Source: Ottowia sp. SB7-C50
Lineage (GTDB): Bacteria; Pseudomonadota; Gammaproteobacteria; Burkholderiales; Burkholderiaceae_C
Direction: 5' to 3'
DNA: 64,000 nucleotides
Assembly: GCF_033110285.1 (NCBI RefSeq)
Contig: NZ_CP136995.1
Span: 310,001-374,000, forward strand
The position numbers and the translations under genes are program-made. Positions 59,905 to 64,000 of this stretch are shown here, one piece after another (position 1 is the stretch's first letter; the number at the start of each line of letters is the position of its first letter). Under the pieces are notes generated by a model. It was not told where the DNA came from and made no database searches. It was given only the letters and a program-made list of their open reading frames with translations.

Positions 59905-61919
59905 GGCGCCGGGTCGGGCGAGCCCGCGCCGTGCAGGCGCAGCGGCAGCAGGAAGCTGAGCGGCCGGCGCAGCGCGCGCTGGCCCAGCGCGGCGTACAGG
60001 CGGCGGCGGTCCAGCGCCGGCACGTTCTGCGCCGTCAGTGCCAGCCGGAAGGCCAGCGTGAAGCTGAACGCCAGGTTCATCAGCCCGGTGATGACGATGC
60101 CGCCCGCCGCCCAGGCCAGCGCCGGCTGGTGCAGCGCGCCGGCGCCCAGCTCGTGCACGGCAGCGGCGATCTGGCCCGCCACCAGCGTGACGTGGCGCAC
60201 GTCGAACGGGATGCCGAAGAAGCGCAGCACCGGCGGCACCAGCCCCAGCATCAGCCCAAGCGAGATGTTGGCCGTCCAGCTGGAGATGTTCTGCCGCCAG
60301 TACGCGGCCCAGCGCGCGGCGCGTTCGCGGCCCAGCGCGGCGGTGGCGCGCGGGTGGTGCGCCACCGCCGAATCCAGCCGGTTGAAGACGAACCAGTTCT
60401 CGACCCATCCGGCGATCAGGCTGGACGCGAACAGCAGCACGCCGGTGGCGGCGGCGAACAGCGCCGTGGGCCCCAGCACGTTGTGCTGCGCCAGGATGTA
60501 CTGCGCGTGGAACGGGTCCATGATGCGCTGCGCCCAGCCCAGCCGGTGCAGCCCCATCGACAACAGCACCACCACCGGCATCACCAGGCCCACGTTGCCC
60601 AGGATGGCGGCGAACTGCGAGCGCAGCAGGTACACCACCTCGTCGACGAAGCGCTCCACCGCGCCCGGCGTGGCCATGTCCTTCAGCCGCGCGGCCATGG
60701 CCGGTGCCGTCATGGCGGGCTGCTTGGTGGCCACCGTCCAGTGCAGCAGCATGATCAGCACGAACGACAGCGCGTAGTTCACGCCCGCCCACCAGCCACC
60801 CCAGAACGACGACAGCCCCAGCGCGCCGATGGCCAGCTTGGCCCACGTGGTGCCCGCCAGCAGTGCCCCTCCGCCCGCCGCGCGCGCCAGCATGGCGCCG
60901 TATTCGGCCGCGTTGCGGGTGATGTAGTGCTGGCCGGTTTCGGCGTTGCGCTCGGTCACCTTGGCCGCCAGCAGCTCGGTGCTGGACGACCACAGCGCGC
61001 GCATGCTGGCACTGTCCTGGCTGACCTTGACCAGGTGCGACAGCAGCTGCGCCGTGGCCTGCGCGGGCGCGTCGGTCTCCAGGCACAGCAGCAGCGCCTT
61101 CACGCGCAGGATGCGCTGGCGCAACTGGCGCAGCTGGAATTCGATGTTGACCGAGATGCCATGCTCTTCCAGGTGCGAATACACGCTGGACGCCGCGGCG
61201 CGGCAGGCGTCCAGCTGCTCGCGCAGCTGCACCGCGGCGATCTGCGCCGGCGCGCTCAGGCGCCCGTCCTGCAGCACGGCGCGGCGCAGCGTCTCGAAGA
61301 CGATCGGCAACTCGGCAAACGGGCGCGCCGCCTTGGCTTCGTCGGACATGCGCAGCCGCACGTCGGCCGACTGGCCGGCGGCGCTGATCTGGCTGGTGGC
61401 GTAGGCCAGCGCGTCCATCAGCGTGCGCAGCACGTAGTCGGGCACGCGCGAGGGTGTGGCCGTTTCGGCGTGGAACAGGATCACCCGCAGGCGCCGCAGC
61501 GTGCGCGCGTCCAGCGCGCGCAGCCAGCGGGCGTCGAAGTCGGTCGGAAACAGCAGCTCGAACAGCTCGCTCAGGTCGGTCGTCTCGGGCGACACCGGCA
61601 GCAGCCGGCGGCGCAAGCGGCGCGCCAGCTCGCTCGCCAGCGAACCCTGCGACGAAAAACCCAGGTCGGCCAGCAGCGGCGTGGCGTCCACCGAGGTCAG
61701 GAATTCTTCCCACCACAAATGCCACAGCTTCAGGAAGTCGGGTCGCACCTCGGCCGCGTCGATCAGCATGCGCACGCGCGCCACGGCCACGTCGGGGTTG
61801 CCGGTGTCGCCGCGCACCCAGTCCAGCAGGCGGATCAGCCACAGGTGCCGCTCGGCCAGCGGCGCCTGCGGATCGATCGCGCGCAGCAGGCCGATCAGGT
61901 CCAGCTGGGGCGTGGCCAT
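59901..61919 (-). CDS. Gcr family 'site-specific recombinase' membrane protein (COG4389)
   Basis: A 672-residue protein of the family annotated as site-specific recombinase. The first ~370 residues are helical and soluble (WLIRLLDWVRGDTGNPDVAV onward); the remainder holds about six hydrophobic segments, with LGLSSFWGGWWAGVNYALSF and WTANISLGLMLGLVPPVLRF. No Tyr- or Ser-recombinase catalytic motif is visible and its topology argues for a membrane function. It lies before apaG on the same strand. The stop codon lies in a long hairpin repeat. Confidence 0.85.
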   Translation of the reverse strand: MATPQLDLIGLLRAIDPQAPLAERHLWLIRLLDWVRGDTGNPDVAVARVRMLIDAAEVRPDFLKLWHLWWEEFLTSVDATPLLADLGFSSQGSLASELARRLRRRLLPVSPETTDLSELFELLFPTDFDARWLRALDARTLRRLRVILFHAETATPSRVPDYVLRTLMDALAYATSQISAAGQSADVRLRMSDEAKAARPFAELPIVFETLRRAVLQDGRLSAPAQIAAVQLREQLDACRAAASSVYSHLEEHGISVNIEFQLRQLRQRILRVKALLLCLETDAPAQATAQLLSHLVKVSQDSASMRALWSSSTELLAAKVTERNAETGQHYITRNAAEYGAMLARAAGGGALLAGTTWAKLAIGALGLSSFWGGWWAGVNYALSFVLIMLLHWTVATKQPAMTAPAMAARLKDMATPGAVERFVDEVVYLLRSQFAAILGNVGLVMPVVVLLSMGLHRLGWAQRIMDPFHAQYILAQHNVLGPTALFAAATGVLLFASSLIAGWVENWFVFNRLDSAVAHHPRATAALGRERAARWAAYWRQNISSWTANISLGLMLGLVPPVLRFFGIPFDVRHVTLVAGQIAAAVHELGAGALHQPALAWAAGGIVITGLMNLAFSFTLAFRLALTAQNVPALDRRRLYAALGQRALRRPLSFLLPLRLHGAGSPDPAP

Positions 61920-61940
61920 GTCAGCAGCGCGGCGTGTGGA

Positions 61941-62336
61941 TCAGTGCAGCACCCGCGCGCCGCCGCCACCCGTGCCGCTGGCGTCCAGCACGAACATGGG
62001 GATCGGGGCCTCGAAGCGCTCGCCGTCCTCGGCCACGCAGAAATACGTGCCGTGCATGGTGCCTGTGGGCGTGCGCAGGCGCGCGCCGCTGGTGTACTGG
62101 AAGGCCTCGCCCGGCTTGAGCAGCGGCTGCTGGCCCACCACGCCCAGGCCCTTGACTTCTTCGACGTGGCCGCGCGCGTCGGTGATCAGCCAGTGCCGCG
62201 AAATCAGCTGCGCCGGCACCTCACCCGTGTTGTGCACGGTGATGGTGTAGGCAAAGCCGTACTTCCCGCCCGCCGGATCGGATTGATCGGGCAGGTACTG
62301 GGGCTCGACGTCGACGCTGAATTGGTACTTCGGCAT
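61941..62336 (-). CDS. apaG: Co2+/Mg2+ efflux-associated protein ApaG
   Basis: A 131-residue single-domain protein of the ApaG/FN3-like fold: YGFAYTITVHNTGEVPAQLI, SRHWLITDARGHVEEVKGLG, VVGQQPLLKPGEAFQYTSGA and GTMHGTYFCVAEDGERFEAP. It is a common small protein of unclear role in cation homeostasis. Length is normal. It is divergent from rpe, with 53 bases between starts. The C-terminal GGGGARVLH is slightly extended. Confidence 0.93.
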   Translation of the reverse strand: MPKYQFSVDVEPQYLPDQSDPAGGKYGFAYTITVHNTGEVPAQLISRHWLITDARGHVEEVKGLGVVGQQPLLKPGEAFQYTSGARLRTPTGTMHGTYFCVAEDGERFEAPIPMFVLDASGTGGGGARVLH

Positions 62337-62389
62337 GCGGCGATGGTAAATGAGCGCCCGCCACGCCGCCGCTGCGACAATCCACGCCC

Positions 62390-63065
<676 letters not shown>

Positions 63066-63076
<11 letters not shown>

Positions 63077-63118
63077 TAGCTGCTTGCGCTTATGCAGCAA
63101 GCGCTGGGCGCCGAATCA
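63066..63118 (+). repeat. Family A palindromic repeat
   Basis: CTACAAAAGTAATAGCTGCT then TGCGCTTATGCAGCAAGCGC then TGGGCGCC. It supplies the rpe stop codon (TAA) and reaches the stop of the convergent DsrE-like gene. Confidence 0.75.
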
Positions 63119-63553
63119 AGGTTTGAGATAGGCAAACCCCTCGCGCTGCTGTAGCTGCGTGACGCGCGCCACGCCCGAGGGCACGAACTCGGCGTCCATG
63201 GTGAACTGGTCCTTCTTCAGGTTGTTGCCGCGCAGCGTGATCTCGCACACCTCGAAGCGCACGCCGCGCGCCTTCAGGGCGCTGACCAGGGCGCCGTAGT
63301 CGATGTCGGCGTTCTTCTTGTCCTTGGCGCCTTCCAGCAAGAATTGCACGCCATCGGCGTGCGTGACCACGACGATCTTGGTGGTGGGCGCCACGTCCAG
63401 GTGGTTGCGGATGTTGCGCAGCCCCTTGGTGGCCTGCGCCTCGGTGTTGTCTATGTGGTACACCACCTTGTCCTGCGCCCACGCGGTGGCGCTGCAAAAG
63501 ACGGACATCAGCGCGATGGCGCACAACTGGGTTCGCAGGCTGGGGCGCGGCAT
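63116..63553 (-). CDS. Secreted DsrE/DsrF-like family protein
   Basis: A 145-residue protein with a signal peptide (MPRPSLRTQLCAIALMSVFC, cleavage after AWA). The mature part has the DsrE-like fold: VVYHIDNTEAQATKGLRNIR, TTKIVVVTHADGVQFLLEGA and LVSALKARGVRFEVCEITLR, with Cys in the EVCEIT position. Periplasmic DsrE-like proteins are linked to sulfur transfer or thiol chemistry, but the function here is unknown. It converges with rpe. The alternate start at 63592 lacks a signal-like N-terminus. Confidence 0.82.
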   Translation of the reverse strand: MPRPSLRTQLCAIALMSVFCSATAWAQDKVVYHIDNTEAQATKGLRNIRNHLDVAPTTKIVVVTHADGVQFLLEGAKDKKNADIDYGALVSALKARGVRFEVCEITLRGNNLKKDQFTMDAEFVPSGVARVTQLQQREGFAYLKP

Positions 63554-63669
63554 GGCAAGTCTCCGGTGAAGGTAAAGCGGCAACGCTATCACAGCGCGCC
63601 GGGCGTCGCTGCGCGGGTCGGCGCCCAGAGCCGGCGCCTGGCAGCGCCGTCGCGCGCCCCAAAAACGCG

Positions 63670-63699
63670 TTGACGCTGCCCCCGGCGCGTGGCTACGAT
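63670..63699 (+). promoter_or_regulatory. Sigma-70-type promoter
   Basis: TTGACG at 63,670–63,675 and TACGAT at 63,694–63,699 with an 18-base spacer. Transcription would start near 63,705, ahead of the unidentified gene. Confidence 0.7.
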
Positions 63700-63714
63700 G
63701 TCATGAAAATGACA
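63699..63714. promoter_or_regulatory. 16 bp palindrome over the likely transcription start (operator candidate)
   Basis: TGTCATGAAAATGACA: perfect six-base arms around GAAA, starting at the last base of the −10 box. A repressor bound here would block the promoter at 63,670. Confidence 0.5.
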
Positions 63715-63746
63715 TGAAAAAGCCACAATGGCTGGAGGCAAGCGAG

Positions 63747-64000
63747 ATGATGACGCAAGGGGCGCGCCACCCGCGCGAGCGCGGCGCAGCGGCGGCGCAA
63801 CCAGAAGCCGACGACGCGCAGCCCAGTGCCAAAGGCAAGTCTTCACGCGCCAAAGACGGGCGGCGTGCCGCACGGGCGCACGACGAAGCCACGCCGTCGG
63901 GTCACGCAGCGCAGCCGCATGGCGCGTTCGAACGCGCGGCCATTCAGGAGCGTATCTCGGCGCGGCTGGAAGAAATGGCCGAGGCCCTGCGCTACGCCGC
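63747..64000 (+). CDS. Unidentified protein, partial at right edge
   Basis: The frame is open to the window edge. A GGAGG site at 63,733–63,737 favours the tandem ATGs at 63,747/63,750 (MMTQGARHPRERG); an in-frame ATG at 63,714 overlaps the palindrome and is less likely. The visible ~84 residues are disordered-looking (Ala, Gln, Lys, Arg, His), then become helical at FERAAIQERISARLEEMAEA. The domain lies outside the window. No family is assigned. Confidence 0.55.
   Translation, partial: MMTQGARHPRERGAAAAQPEADDAQPSAKGKSSRAKDGRRAARAHDEATPSGHAAQPHGAFERAAIQERISARLEEMAEALRYA

Noticed and set aside
59901..61919. A true DNA recombinase near the prophage or repeats
   Set aside because: No catalytic Tyr or Ser recombinase motif; several membrane helices. 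The family name is historical.

Overview
The window is very GC-rich and reads as the chromosome of a betaproteobacterium, order Burkholderiales, most like the Comamonadaceae (Acidovorax/Ottowia-type). The evidence is the gene content and order (argS–SPOR–dsbA, lptA–lptB–rpoN, thiL and pgpA–cinA, ybdK–class I amidotransferase, a Gcr-type 'site-specific recombinase'), livGFKHM gene families, and several dispersed non-coding repeat families. No rRNA, tRNA or CRISPR array was seen.

Layout. 1–5280: remnant of a Mu-like transposable prophage. Its head genes are split into two oppositely facing halves joined inside the capsid and terminase genes, and the early half is missing. 5.4–13.4 kb: two MFS exporters, a YafJ-type amidotransferase, a small c-type cytochrome, a CWC protein, a TraR/DksA-family protein and malate synthase G. 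13.6–21.8 kb: a CoA-transferase, a LysR regulator, small membrane proteins, and a polyprenyl-sugar block (ChbG/HpnK-like deacetylase, ArnT-like glycosyltransferase, GtrA flippase, GT2 synthase). 21.8–32.1 kb: argS, SPOR protein, dsbA, lptAB, rpoN, an RlmL-type methyltransferase, a PIN protein and a P5C-type aldehyde dehydrogenase. 32.2–37.1 kb: a complete branched-chain-type ABC transporter on the minus strand. 37.3–41.1 kb: an FMN glutamate-synthase-like protein and a peptide-type solute-binding protein. 41.3–50.0 kb: an accessory region with a tightly packed five-gene operon (cyclase–TPR protein, PAP2/haloperoxidase-like protein, subtilisin-like protease, two LuxR-type regulators) facing away from two lipoprotein genes. 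50.1–64 kb: cinA, pgpA, a DUF4139 protein, GST, SRPBCC, WYL regulator, thiL, amidotransferase, ybdK, antiporter, Gcr-family protein, apaG, rpe, a DsrE-like protein, and the start of an unidentified gene with a good promoter.

The most unusual feature is the repeat content. A ~45–55 bp imperfect palindrome occurs at least fourteen times, several times inside conserved genes without breaking the frame. A ~105 bp GC-rich element occurs five times at gene ends. Two ~170 bp long hairpins share the same central palindrome near 59.4–59.9 kb. Separately, argS, cinA and the ArnT-like gene each carry a single-base frameshift, and rpoN has a frame-dependent tail; the three apparent gains lie in C/G homopolymers and argS lacks one C of an expected CC. 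This pattern fits sequencing or assembly error better than gene loss.

The best candidate for an undescribed system is the cyclase/PAP2/protease/LuxR operon at 41.3–47.6 kb.
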